From assembly GCF_015550595.1 (NCBI RefSeq), contig NZ_JADNBB010000019.1:1-64000 (forward strand): a DNA stretch of 64,000 bases, written 5' to 3'. Shown here piece by piece: positions 1 to 7,597 of this stretch; the stretch's first letter is position 1, and every line of letters begins with the position of its first letter. Under the pieces are notes generated by a model. The model saw only the letters and a list, made by a program, of their open reading frames with translations. It did not search any database and was not told where the DNA came from. A program made the translations under genes and the position numbers. The stretch is from Parabacteroides goldsteinii (GTDB lineage: Bacteria > Bacteroidota > Bacteroidia > Bacteroidales > Tannerellaceae).

Positions 1-110
1 TATTTTAATAACCTCCCTTCTCCCGCAAAGATATTTTCACCCATCTTTTGAGAGCAACGCACATGTTCTTAAAAATCTATTTTTTGCCTTAAAAAAAGAT
101 TTAGAGTTTT
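1..110. other. window start, no gene recognised
   Basis: No convincing coding region is seen here. The stretch is AT-rich and leads into the operator and promoter of the first fimbrillin gene. The gene that lies upstream is outside the window. Confidence 0.5.
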
Positions 111-168
111 ACCTATTATTATTGAGACTGATACCTATCCACGGTTTTTCAGAGTGGCTATACCTTTG
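111..168 (+). promoter_or_regulatory. fimbrillin promoter with 22-bp direct repeats
   Basis: Two ACCTAT motifs begin at 111 and 133, exactly 22 bp apart. A Bacteroides -7 element TACCTTTG lies at 161-168, 28 bp after the start of the proximal motif. No TTTG is present at the usual -33 position, so the promoter probably needs an activator. The same architecture recurs before four other transcription units in the window (near 1676, 5359, 12740 and 14894). Confidence 0.75.
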
Positions 169-274
169 CATTGTCATCAGGAAACAAATTATCGTATAGG
201 GTAAAAGTTATAATTCTCCCATGGCTAAAACTGGTATTTATTAAACGTATTATATAACTTCAAAATTTAAGAAT

Positions 275-1555
275 ATGAAACTTAGAAATTTATTATTTGC
301 AACGATGTTTGCATGTGCTTTCGCATCTTGTTCAAGCGATGACGATCCTACAATTGATCCTACTCCGGCTGAAGCAGCTGATGCGTATTTGAATCTTACT
401 GTTGATGCTAAGACTATTAGCTCAAAAGCGGAGGATGGTGATGATTATGCTTTGACTGGTGAAACTAAAGTTAATAATTTAACTATTGCAGTGTTTAATG
501 CTTCAACGGAAGCTTTAATCTCTTCTAGAAGATCTACGGAAGGCTTAGGAAATGAACAATTTACAAAAGTGTCTGCTGCTGGTGGAGCTACTTATAAATT
601 TAATACTGCCCTAAAAGTTAAAGCGATACAGGTTAAGGTTTATGTCTTAGCGAATGTACCAGAGGCTACTCTTGAAACAGCTAATAAGCTTAGTGATTAT
701 GAAGATGCTCTTGCTACTTTGGCCACTCAAAAAGTAGGTGATGGTAATAATGGTTTAACAATGTCAACAAAACTGCTGACATCAACAGGTGCGCTTCTTG
801 ATGCGACTGCGGCACCAGCAGAAACTCCTAATATGATGGGAAATGTACAAAATGCTGAGCACCCAGTTGCCGGTTGTACAGATGCTATTAATTTAAAGCG
901 TGTGGCTGCTCGTGTACAGATAGGTAACGTATATTCTACGACATTCAAAAACAAAGAGAATGTTGTTATTACAGGTGTTTATATGTTTAATGTACGTTCT
1001 AATTCAAAACTTCTTGCAAAAGATGATGCTACTTTGGATTATAAATCGGGAAAACAATTATTTGAAGCTGGTAAAGACGCTAGTGAAGCTCCTTATATTG
1101 GTGACTATAAGGTTAAAGATGAAACATTATCTGAAAATGAAGCTTTGAAAATTGATTTAGCTGAAGCTAATTATATTACTATCAATTCAAGTTCAACTTC
1201 AGGAAGTCCTAAAGTCTTAGGTAAATCATTCTATGTAATGCCTAATGATTTATTGTCTGTAGCAGAAAAGAATGCTACTCCTGCTTATACCTTAATATCG
1301 GTTAAAGGAAAATACACTAATCCCGAAGGTGTAGAAATGCCTGGAGATAGATGGTATACTATTGTTGTTGGACAAACAGGTGTTCAAGATGGTGACGGTA
1401 AAGTCGTTCGTAATACAGTTTATGATATTGCAACATTGGACTTAACCGGTAGTGGTTCTGATTCACCTTATACTCCTCAGGTTGCTGCTTATTTGAATGC
1501 ACAAGTTCAGGTTAAACCATGGAGTTTTGTAACTCAAGCTGCAGTGGTAGATTAA
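275..1555 (+). CDS. FimA/Mfa1-type fimbrillin lipoprotein
   Basis: This is a structural subunit of a type V pilus, exported as a lipoprotein and polymerised at the outer membrane. The 426-residue protein has a lipoprotein signal ending in ASC (Cys19) followed by an acidic linker, a conserved YLNLTV strand and a late-position segment VQVKPWSFV, the usual C-terminal donor-strand type of fimbrillin. In Porphyromonas fimbrillins a trypsin-like gingipain removes the first strand after Arg; here the equivalent position (residues about 49-53) carries Lys (SSKAED) rather than Arg. The gene has its own promoter and a strong terminator, so it may be the abundant shaft subunit; that is inference. The DNA is AT-rich compared with the next two genes. 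Confidence 0.85.
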   Translation: MKLRNLLFATMFACAFASCSSDDDPTIDPTPAEAADAYLNLTVDAKTISSKAEDGDDYALTGETKVNNLTIAVFNASTEALISSRRSTEGLGNEQFTKVSAAGGATYKFNTALKVKAIQVKVYVLANVPEATLETANKLSDYEDALATLATQKVGDGNNGLTMSTKLLTSTGALLDATAAPAETPNMMGNVQNAEHPVAGCTDAINLKRVAARVQIGNVYSTTFKNKENVVITGVYMFNVRSNSKLLAKDDATLDYKSGKQLFEAGKDASEAPYIGDYKVKDETLSENEALKIDLAEANYITINSSSTSGSPKVLGKSFYVMPNDLLSVAEKNATPAYTLISVKGKYTNPEGVEMPGDRWYTIVVGQTGVQDGDGKVVRNTVYDIATLDLTGSGSDSPYTPQVAAYLNAQVQVKPWSFVTQAAVVD

Positions 1556-1572
1556 TATAATATTATATATAC

Positions 1573-1606
1573 AAAAAGCTTCCAGCGTAAGTTGGAAGCT
1601 TTTTTT
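1573..1606 (+). terminator. intrinsic terminator of the first fimbrillin
   Basis: A 12-bp stem (AAAAAGCTTCCA with TGGAAGCTTTTT) around an 8-nt loop ends in a T run, 18 bp after the stop codon. It separates this gene from the anchor operon. Confidence 0.9.
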
Positions 1607-1675
1607 GTTTCGGATGTATTGTTATTTCAGGGGTAATCCTATCAAAATACGAGGAAACGGTTGCATGGTAGATTT

Positions 1676-1732
1676 ACCTATTAATATAGAGAGTCGTACC
1701 TATCGCCTTCTTGATTATTAAGCGTACTTTTG
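1676..1732 (+). promoter_or_regulatory. anchor-operon promoter with 22-bp direct repeats
   Basis: ACCTAT motifs begin at 1676 and 1698 (22 bp apart), and the -7 element TACTTTTG is at 1725-1732, 27 bp after the proximal motif. This matches the promoter at 111-168. The transcript would start near 1738, leaving a leader of about 45 nt before the anchor gene. Confidence 0.75.
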
Positions 1733-1782
1733 TACAGGGTTTAAAACATGAAGACCATGAAGGTTAAGTAATATGTATTATT

Positions 1783-2736
1783 ATGGGATGTAGAATTTTT
1801 AAGAAACAACGTCTTTTCATTGTATTGTGTATGCTGTCTGTTTTCATGACGGGGTGTATCAATGATTATTTAGCAGAATGTAAGTATGATAAGTATTCGC
1901 TAACGGTTAAAGTAGTGAATGCAAAAGGTGATGATATCACTCCATTAGGTACGGTGGAGGAGACCACTTTGTACGTTTTCAACGAAGAAGGCTTCTTTGT
2001 TGACTCGGTACAAATGAATAAATCCGCCATTATCAGCCGTCAGCAGGTGGAACTCGATTTCCCGGCAGACGCTAAGTTGACTGTGATCGGTTGGGGTGGA
2101 CTTGCCGGAGGCGGCCAGACAGTGGTTCCCCTGACTGAAAAAACAACATTGAAGGATTTCCAAGTCAGCCTGATAAAGAACAACGATATCGCTCAGGCTC
2201 CCGACCGGCTGTATCATGGCGTGGAAGAAGTGACTACCCGTGCGGGAGAACTGACAGCCAACCATGAGGTGGTGATTCAACCCAAAATAGCACAAGCCAG
2301 TTTAGGAACCCTTAATTTCAAATATTATCTGAACCGCAAAAATAGTTCAAAGCTAAAAAACGAAACGAAAGCCGATGCATCTATCGACAGCGGAAATCTG
2401 GAATTCCTTCTCGATCGCACATTAAGTTCTTTCGACTATCAGGGTAGTATGAAAGGCGACAGTGTCTCTTATATTCCCGATGCTGAACTAACAGCGGAAA
2501 TTGAATACATTTCAGAAATTTCAAATATCATGCCCGGCGAAGAGTTCGGTCTAACTTTGTTTGACGACGGCAATAACATCGGTTATCGGAATCGCAGTGA
2601 TGATGGGAAAAAATTCCGTGCCGTACCCGACAGTACGTTGCTGATCCTGCTCGAATTTGGCGAAGATGGAACAGTGATCTCTGCAAAAACGGCTGTTCGC
2701 CCTTGGGGTACTCTTATTCAAGAGGTGGTATTTTAA
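1783..2736 (+). CDS. Mfa2/FimB-like fimbrial anchor lipoprotein
   Basis: Probable outer-membrane anchor that caps and ends growth of the pilus. The 317-residue protein has a signal ending in TGC (Cys25), followed by CINDYLAECKYD and a region TTLYVFNEEGFFVDS that is typical of the FimB/Mfa2 family; it ends in VRPWGTLIQEVVF. Unlike the fimbrillins it shows no Arg in the region where the first strand is removed, as expected for an anchor that stays lipidated. It is first in a three-gene unit with two fimbrillins. The family call rests on these motifs, its length and its context. Confidence 0.85.
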   Translation: MGCRIFKKQRLFIVLCMLSVFMTGCINDYLAECKYDKYSLTVKVVNAKGDDITPLGTVEETTLYVFNEEGFFVDSVQMNKSAIISRQQVELDFPADAKLTVIGWGGLAGGGQTVVPLTEKTTLKDFQVSLIKNNDIAQAPDRLYHGVEEVTTRAGELTANHEVVIQPKIAQASLGTLNFKYYLNRKNSSKLKNETKADASIDSGNLEFLLDRTLSSFDYQGSMKGDSVSYIPDAELTAEIEYISEISNIMPGEEFGLTLFDDGNNIGYRNRSDDGKKFRAVPDSTLLILLEFGEDGTVISAKTAVRPWGTLIQEVVF

Positions 2737-2787
2737 TCGGTATCTTGATATAAACAGATATAAAAATCATATCATTCAATATAGATT

Positions 2788-3849
2788 ATGAAATTAAAAA
2801 AGATATATATACTCCTGATTGCTCCCTTCTTGTTGGCGGCATGTTCGAACGACGATGACCCGGAGCTGAACGACGGGAAAGCACATCTGTCGATTGCAGT
2901 ATCTGCAACCAGTATTCTGTCGCGTGCAGAAACATCCGATATTGTACAATTGCCGGGTGAAGCAAATATCAACAGCCTGACAGCGCTGGTATTTGATGAA
3001 ACCGGAGCACGTATCGGCTATAAATGGCAAAGTACGGAAGGCGACGAGGGCGAGAGCCGGATCGAGAATGTGGAAGCCGAGCCTGTTAAAGCTCGTATAG
3101 CATTGGTTGCCAATGCATCGGAAGCTGCATTCAGTGGGGTTACCACCTACAGTGGTTTTCAGGCAGCACTGACATCCTTGTCTGCTCAATCGCAGGGAAG
3201 TCTGGCAATGAGTAGTATGGAGATAAATCCTTCGGTATCGTTAAGTGCCGGTGAAAATAATATTGGTTTCGGTAGTGATGCTAGCCTTCCGGGGTTAGGA
3301 AATGTAATTCTTTTGACCCGTGTTCCTGCTCGTGTGGATATAGGTAATATCAAAACTGATTTTACAGGTTCACCGCTGGAAGGTAGGAGTGTCCGTGTCG
3401 ATGCCATCTACCTGACTAGTGTGAATACTTCATCACATTATTATAGTCCGCAGGATTGGGGAGTAGTGGAAGACACCAGTTCGCCACGAAGGATCACGGC
3501 TGAATCGACTCTTGGAGAAGCTATCGACGATGCTACTCCTTTTACCGGACGCCTGACCTCTTATTATGTACTTGAGAACAGTGGGGCGACTGCTCCGACC
3601 ACGCTTAACGTTCGTGCTACCTTGTTGGCAAAAGGCGATTCACCGGCGCAGACCAAATTATTTACCCAATTGGTCAACCCGAACGGCCTGCAGAATGGTT
3701 ACACACATAACTTTATAAAACGGAATTACGTATATCGTCTGAATATCACCTTTTCCCGTAACAGTTTTGATAACGACGACGCTTATCTGAATGTTCAGGT
3801 ACAGGTTGCAAACTGGGGTGTGGTACGTCAAGGGCCGGTGATCGATTAA
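2788..3849 (+). CDS. Mfa1-type fimbrillin lipoprotein
   Basis: A 353-residue fimbrillin with a lipoprotein signal (LLAAC, Cys19), a HLSIAVSAT strand and the motif SRAETSD, giving a likely Arg processing site near residue 46. It ends in VQVQVANWGVVRQGPVID, which matches the end of the first fimbrillin closely. Residues such as AYLNVQVQV and RNYVYRLNITF are typical of FimA/Mfa1 proteins. It lies 51 bp after the anchor gene and 35 bp before the next fimbrillin, so it is co-transcribed. Base composition is more GC-rich than in the first fimbrillin, suggesting separate histories. It may be a minor or alternative shaft subunit (inference). Confidence 0.85.
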   Translation: MKLKKIYILLIAPFLLAACSNDDDPELNDGKAHLSIAVSATSILSRAETSDIVQLPGEANINSLTALVFDETGARIGYKWQSTEGDEGESRIENVEAEPVKARIALVANASEAAFSGVTTYSGFQAALTSLSAQSQGSLAMSSMEINPSVSLSAGENNIGFGSDASLPGLGNVILLTRVPARVDIGNIKTDFTGSPLEGRSVRVDAIYLTSVNTSSHYYSPQDWGVVEDTSSPRRITAESTLGEAIDDATPFTGRLTSYYVLENSGATAPTTLNVRATLLAKGDSPAQTKLFTQLVNPNGLQNGYTHNFIKRNYVYRLNITFSRNSFDNDDAYLNVQVQVANWGVVRQGPVID

Positions 3850-3884
3850 GTAAACAGTAGGGTAAATCAATAAAAAATAAAACG

Positions 3885-5180
3885 ATGAGAAGAAATATTA
3901 TACAATCAGCAAGCCTGTTTCTTTCTTTTCTGGCAGTTGTCTCTTTTTCAGCCTGTTCCAACGATGATGGTTCCGGTATTGAGGTGCCGAAAGAACCGGT
4001 AGATGCTTATTTGTCGATTGCTGCGACACCAGAGACATTAACACGTAGTGTGAAATCAACGGATGAGGTCTCATTCGATAAGTATATCAATACGCTAACT
4101 GCACTTGTTTTTACAGAGGGCGGAGACTTTTATACCCAAAAAACGGTATCCAGTAATGACGATAAATCTGTTTCGGAAATAACAGATATAAGTGTGAAAG
4201 TGCTTCCTAATTATGAAAATCCAGAGGCTGGCTCTTCTACTAAATTTCAGGTTGTATTGATTGCAAATGGAGGGACGGCTATTGAGAACAATTCCATTAA
4301 AAATATAGCTGATCTTTCAACTAAGATAACGACACCTTCAATTGAAGGCCTGGGAGAAGGAGATGGGAAAAGTTATTTACCAATGAGTAGTGCTATTTTA
4401 ACTGTAACCGGCTTAAAATATAGTGGAGACGAAAACTGGATCGATGGAAATAATGAGAAAGTGAAATATGATAAGGAACAAGCTACTGCAGTTTCTTTGA
4501 CTCGCTTGGTTTCGCAGGTTAAGTTGCATAGTGTTGCTGTAAATTTCAGTAGTGATTTTTATAAGGATGCTAATTTTATCATCGATGAAGTTTATTTGGT
4601 GAATGTTCGTAAGAATGCTTATTTTTTGCCGTCATCTATTAATAAGGATGCTCAGGAGGGAGTAGGGGAATCGGAAGGTGAATCCTATGAAAATTCCACA
4701 TCTGATTTTTTCCGCGGGGGGCCGGAAACATTTACAACTGAAGATGGATTGATTGCAAATAATGAAAACAACTCTACTTATAATAAACTGTATAAATTAT
4801 CTCTCAGTGAAGATAATATCCTGGCAGATAACGGGCAGATAACGACACCTTTTGACGGTTTTACCCCTTACGTTTATCCAAGTGTAGTCAGAGGTGGTGA
4901 GTATCAAACCCGGCTTGTTCTGTCATGTCGTTATCGTTTCCAAAATGCGCTGGAATATACGCAGAAATACTTCCATATTGTGATTGGTAACAAAGGTGAG
5001 CTTGTAGAAAGTGCGACACAAGCTTATTCCGGAATAGTTGCCAACTCCGTTTATACCATTGATGTTACTATAACCGGTGAAGGAAGTCCTACTCCGGATA
5101 AATATGTACCAACTGCCGAACTAACGGTAAATATGACTGTTGAGCCCTGGTATGTAGAGCACCAGAAAGAAGAAGATTAA
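3885..5180 (+). CDS. fimbrillin family lipoprotein
   Basis: A 431-residue fimbrillin with a lipoprotein signal (FSAC, Cys24), the strand AYLSIAATPETLTR and an Arg processing site near residue 55. The C-terminal donor-strand-like segment is TVNMTVEPWYVEHQKEED. The middle part contains VSLTRLVSQVKLHSV, the conserved patch after which fimbrillin domain 2 begins. The gene ends the anchor operon and is followed by a terminator. Its coding sequence is more AT-rich than the preceding gene. Family membership is clear; its position in the pilus (shaft or accessory) cannot be told from sequence. Confidence 0.82.
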   Translation: MRRNIIQSASLFLSFLAVVSFSACSNDDGSGIEVPKEPVDAYLSIAATPETLTRSVKSTDEVSFDKYINTLTALVFTEGGDFYTQKTVSSNDDKSVSEITDISVKVLPNYENPEAGSSTKFQVVLIANGGTAIENNSIKNIADLSTKITTPSIEGLGEGDGKSYLPMSSAILTVTGLKYSGDENWIDGNNEKVKYDKEQATAVSLTRLVSQVKLHSVAVNFSSDFYKDANFIIDEVYLVNVRKNAYFLPSSINKDAQEGVGESEGESYENSTSDFFRGGPETFTTEDGLIANNENNSTYNKLYKLSLSEDNILADNGQITTPFDGFTPYVYPSVVRGGEYQTRLVLSCRYRFQNALEYTQKYFHIVIGNKGELVESATQAYSGIVANSVYTIDVTITGEGSPTPDKYVPTAELTVNMTVEPWYVEHQKEED

Positions 5181-5215
5181 AAGAATGGTAATTGCTTGTT
5201 TATGAATAAATCAGG

Positions 5216-5254
5216 CGCGGCCTTCCGGATTGACCCGGGAGGCCGTGTTTTTTT
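5216..5254 (+). terminator. intrinsic terminator of the anchor operon
   Basis: A GC-rich hairpin (CGCGGCCTTCCGG with CCGGGAGGCCGTG, including G-U pairs) is followed by a run of seven T. It lies about 35 bp after the last fimbrillin of the unit. Confidence 0.9.
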
Positions 5255-5358
5255 CTATTGTTTTGGCTGTAAGCCTCTCAAATCTGAAGTTAAAACTTTC
5301 AGTTAGTATTCCTACCCCTTTTTTTGAGATAAACGCCCCTAAGTTAACTGCCTGGAAA

Positions 5359-5472
5359 GGCATTTCTATCGCATCCTAAGGGCATTTCTATCTATTTGCC
5401 TCAGTGCTATTTTTACCTATTAATCTTGAAAGTTTCGCCTATCGCCGTGTTTATGGAATCGCTATACATTTG
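5359..5472 (+). promoter_or_regulatory. tip-operon promoter with two pairs of 22-bp repeats
   Basis: The proximal pair is ACCTAT at 5415 and GCCTAT at 5437 (22 bp apart), with the -7 element TACATTTG at 5465-5472, 28 bp after the second. Further upstream GGCATTTCTATC occurs at 5359-5370 and again at 5381-5392, also exactly 22 bp apart. This operator therefore carries four related sites, more than most of its sister promoters. Confidence 0.75.
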
Positions 5473-5544
5473 CAGTATAAATCAAACGAAAAGGAGTTTA
5501 ATAATTAAGTATAGGGTTAGGGTCGAACGAAAATAATTACAGTC

Positions 5545-6501
5545 ATGAAACTTATAAATACATTATCAATTTTAATTTTCTTGTTTATTGCGGTAGCTTG
5601 TTCTTCAGAATCCGATTCTGTAATGAATGACATCGAAAATAAGAATGAAGTTCCGGCTTCAAAAGAAGTTGTAGCTGCTTTCAATATATCTTTATCAGGC
5701 CAGGCTATTCAAAGTAGATCCGCTGATGCTGAACCGGAGGGTGCGAATGAAAAAGAAAGTAGAATTAAAAACTGCTTTATTGCTGCCGTGTCAGAAAACG
5801 GAACTGTTTTATGTTCTTTTACATCAAATAATCCTTCAGATATAAAGATGCTTGTAAAAGTATCCGACACTTATCAACCTACTTTGACATTTGTAGCTGT
5901 CGCTAATGTGGAAGATCAGGCTATGAATGATTTATTACAAAGTCAAAATTTATCTTCTATAGAAAAGGTAACATTAACTGAAACTCCGGAAACATTAGTA
6001 AAAGTGGGCTTCAGTGAAGTGAAAAACTATTCTATTAGTGAAGGTAATAAAACAGATATTACAATTCCGCTTACTCAGCGTACTGCAGCGGTTGAATTAG
6101 CCTCTTTGACAGTGGATGATAACAATGTCGTGGTAGAATCGCTGGAATTAGTAAATGTGAAAAACAATACAAAGGTTAAAGGTGAAGGTACAGCAGATTA
6201 TATCGCATCGGGCATATTAACAATTCATGATAATAACTATACAAGTGCTCGTCTTTATGCTTACGAAAATACTTCAGATACAAAAACAGCAATCAAGATA
6301 ACATATACTTATAAGGATGTGGTTTATGACAGAACTTATACAATTAAAACGGATAAAATAGAGAAATTACTAGCTGGTAAATTATATAAATTGGATGTCA
6401 AAATATCATCTTCTTCTGCAGCTATTGAGTTTGAAGTAAAAGATTGGACTCTTAATGAAATTAATTTAGGAACAATTGATGGAACTCAAACTAAGAAATA
6501 A
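5545..6501 (+). CDS. FimA-like fimbrillin lipoprotein
   Basis: A 318-residue fimbrillin-like lipoprotein: signal ending in VAC (Cys19), then VVAAFNISLSGQAIQSRSAD with an Arg processing site near residue 59. The mid-protein patch IPLTQRTAAVELASLTV matches the conserved fimbrillin domain boundary, and it ends in IEFEVKDWTLNEINLG. It is the first gene of a unit with another fimbrillin and a large tip-like protein, so it may be an accessory subunit near the tip, comparable in role to FimC-E or Mfa3-4 of Porphyromonas (inference). It is AT-rich like the other genes of this unit. Confidence 0.8.
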   Translation: MKLINTLSILIFLFIAVACSSESDSVMNDIENKNEVPASKEVVAAFNISLSGQAIQSRSADAEPEGANEKESRIKNCFIAAVSENGTVLCSFTSNNPSDIKMLVKVSDTYQPTLTFVAVANVEDQAMNDLLQSQNLSSIEKVTLTETPETLVKVGFSEVKNYSISEGNKTDITIPLTQRTAAVELASLTVDDNNVVVESLELVNVKNNTKVKGEGTADYIASGILTIHDNNYTSARLYAYENTSDTKTAIKITYTYKDVVYDRTYTIKTDKIEKLLAGKLYKLDVKISSSSAAIEFEVKDWTLNEINLGTIDGTQTKK

Positions 6502-6529
6502 CTTATTAACGGGTAAAAATAATTGTATT

Positions 6530-7567
6530 ATGAAGATAAAAAATATATTTGGAACAGTGCTGATTTTTGCGGCGATGTTTTCCTGTAGCACAGAATCTCC
6601 TATCGATGAACTTCCTATTGAAACCAGTTCGATTACTCTCCATTTTACGGTGGGGAAAGAGGTGAATACAAAGGCAACTTATAATTATACAACTGATGAT
6701 GAGAAGATCATAAGTAATTATGTTATTGCAATCTTTGCAAAAAAAACTTCGGATAGTGAAGAACAGTGGAGTAAAAAAATATGGTCTGAGTTTAAATCAA
6801 TTGAATCAACGAATGGAACTTTTAATGTGTCCGGAATAACTCTTCCTATTAAAACAACACTAAAGATTGTAGCTCTGGTTAATGATCCGCGTGATTCTAA
6901 AGATGGAACAATTAATGATGGTAATGCAGAAGGATGGGCTACTTATGCTGATTGGCAGAAAGGTTCTACTCTGCATGCAGGACAGAGTGATGGACAGTCC
7001 TATTGTACATTTGATCCTAAAAAACTGATTAAAGTGGGTGAAGCTGAAATGAGATTTAATAAATCCGGGCAGTTGATTGATGAAAACGATCAAGTAGTTG
7101 GAGGAACTGTAGCCATCCAGTTAACTCAATTAGCCGCTAAGGTTTGTTTACAATTACAAAAAGACGAAAGTATGGCTTTTTTGGTTGTCAAGAATCCTAT
7201 AGAGATCAATAATGTAAGACTTAGCTCTGGCTTATTGAATAACGATTTTTCTAATATTAAGGAGGATAATTATGAATACAGCCTTAAGGGAAATGAGACT
7301 ATAGAGAATATCGTATTTTATACATACGAAAAGCCGCATAATTCAGGTCTTCAGGTTGTAATAAATGCTGAAGGGACTTTAACTGGAAGTAGTGGTTCAA
7401 AAGAGAATCAATATAAATTGGATCTTGATCCTGAAAATGGTTTCATTCGTGGAAATTATTATCAAATATCCGGTATTCTTAAAATGGAAGATAAAGTGAA
7501 TTCTAATTTAAGTTATGTTGTATCTCCCTGGACTCCTAAGGATGTCAATATACCTTCTTTTAATTGA
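6530..7567 (+). CDS. fimbrillin family lipoprotein
   Basis: A 345-residue protein starting at MKIKNIFG. An upstream in-frame ATG at 6476 would overlap the preceding gene and bury the signal peptide, so the later start is chosen. The signal ends in FSC (Cys18), and the first strand region reads EVNTKATYNY, with Lys instead of Arg at the likely processing position. The patch VAIQLTQLAAKVCLQL and the terminal YVVSPWTPKDVNIP are fimbrillin-like. It is 28 bp downstream of the previous fimbrillin and 30 bp upstream of the tip-like gene. Probable accessory fimbrial subunit. Confidence 0.78.
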   Translation: MKIKNIFGTVLIFAAMFSCSTESPIDELPIETSSITLHFTVGKEVNTKATYNYTTDDEKIISNYVIAIFAKKTSDSEEQWSKKIWSEFKSIESTNGTFNVSGITLPIKTTLKIVALVNDPRDSKDGTINDGNAEGWATYADWQKGSTLHAGQSDGQSYCTFDPKKLIKVGEAEMRFNKSGQLIDENDQVVGGTVAIQLTQLAAKVCLQLQKDESMAFLVVKNPIEINNVRLSSGLLNNDFSNIKEDNYEYSLKGNETIENIVFYTYEKPHNSGLQVVINAEGTLTGSSGSKENQYKLDLDPENGFIRGNYYQISGILKMEDKVNSNLSYVVSPWTPKDVNIPSFN

Positions 7568-7597
7568 TTGTTAATAACTTAAATATATAGACATAAT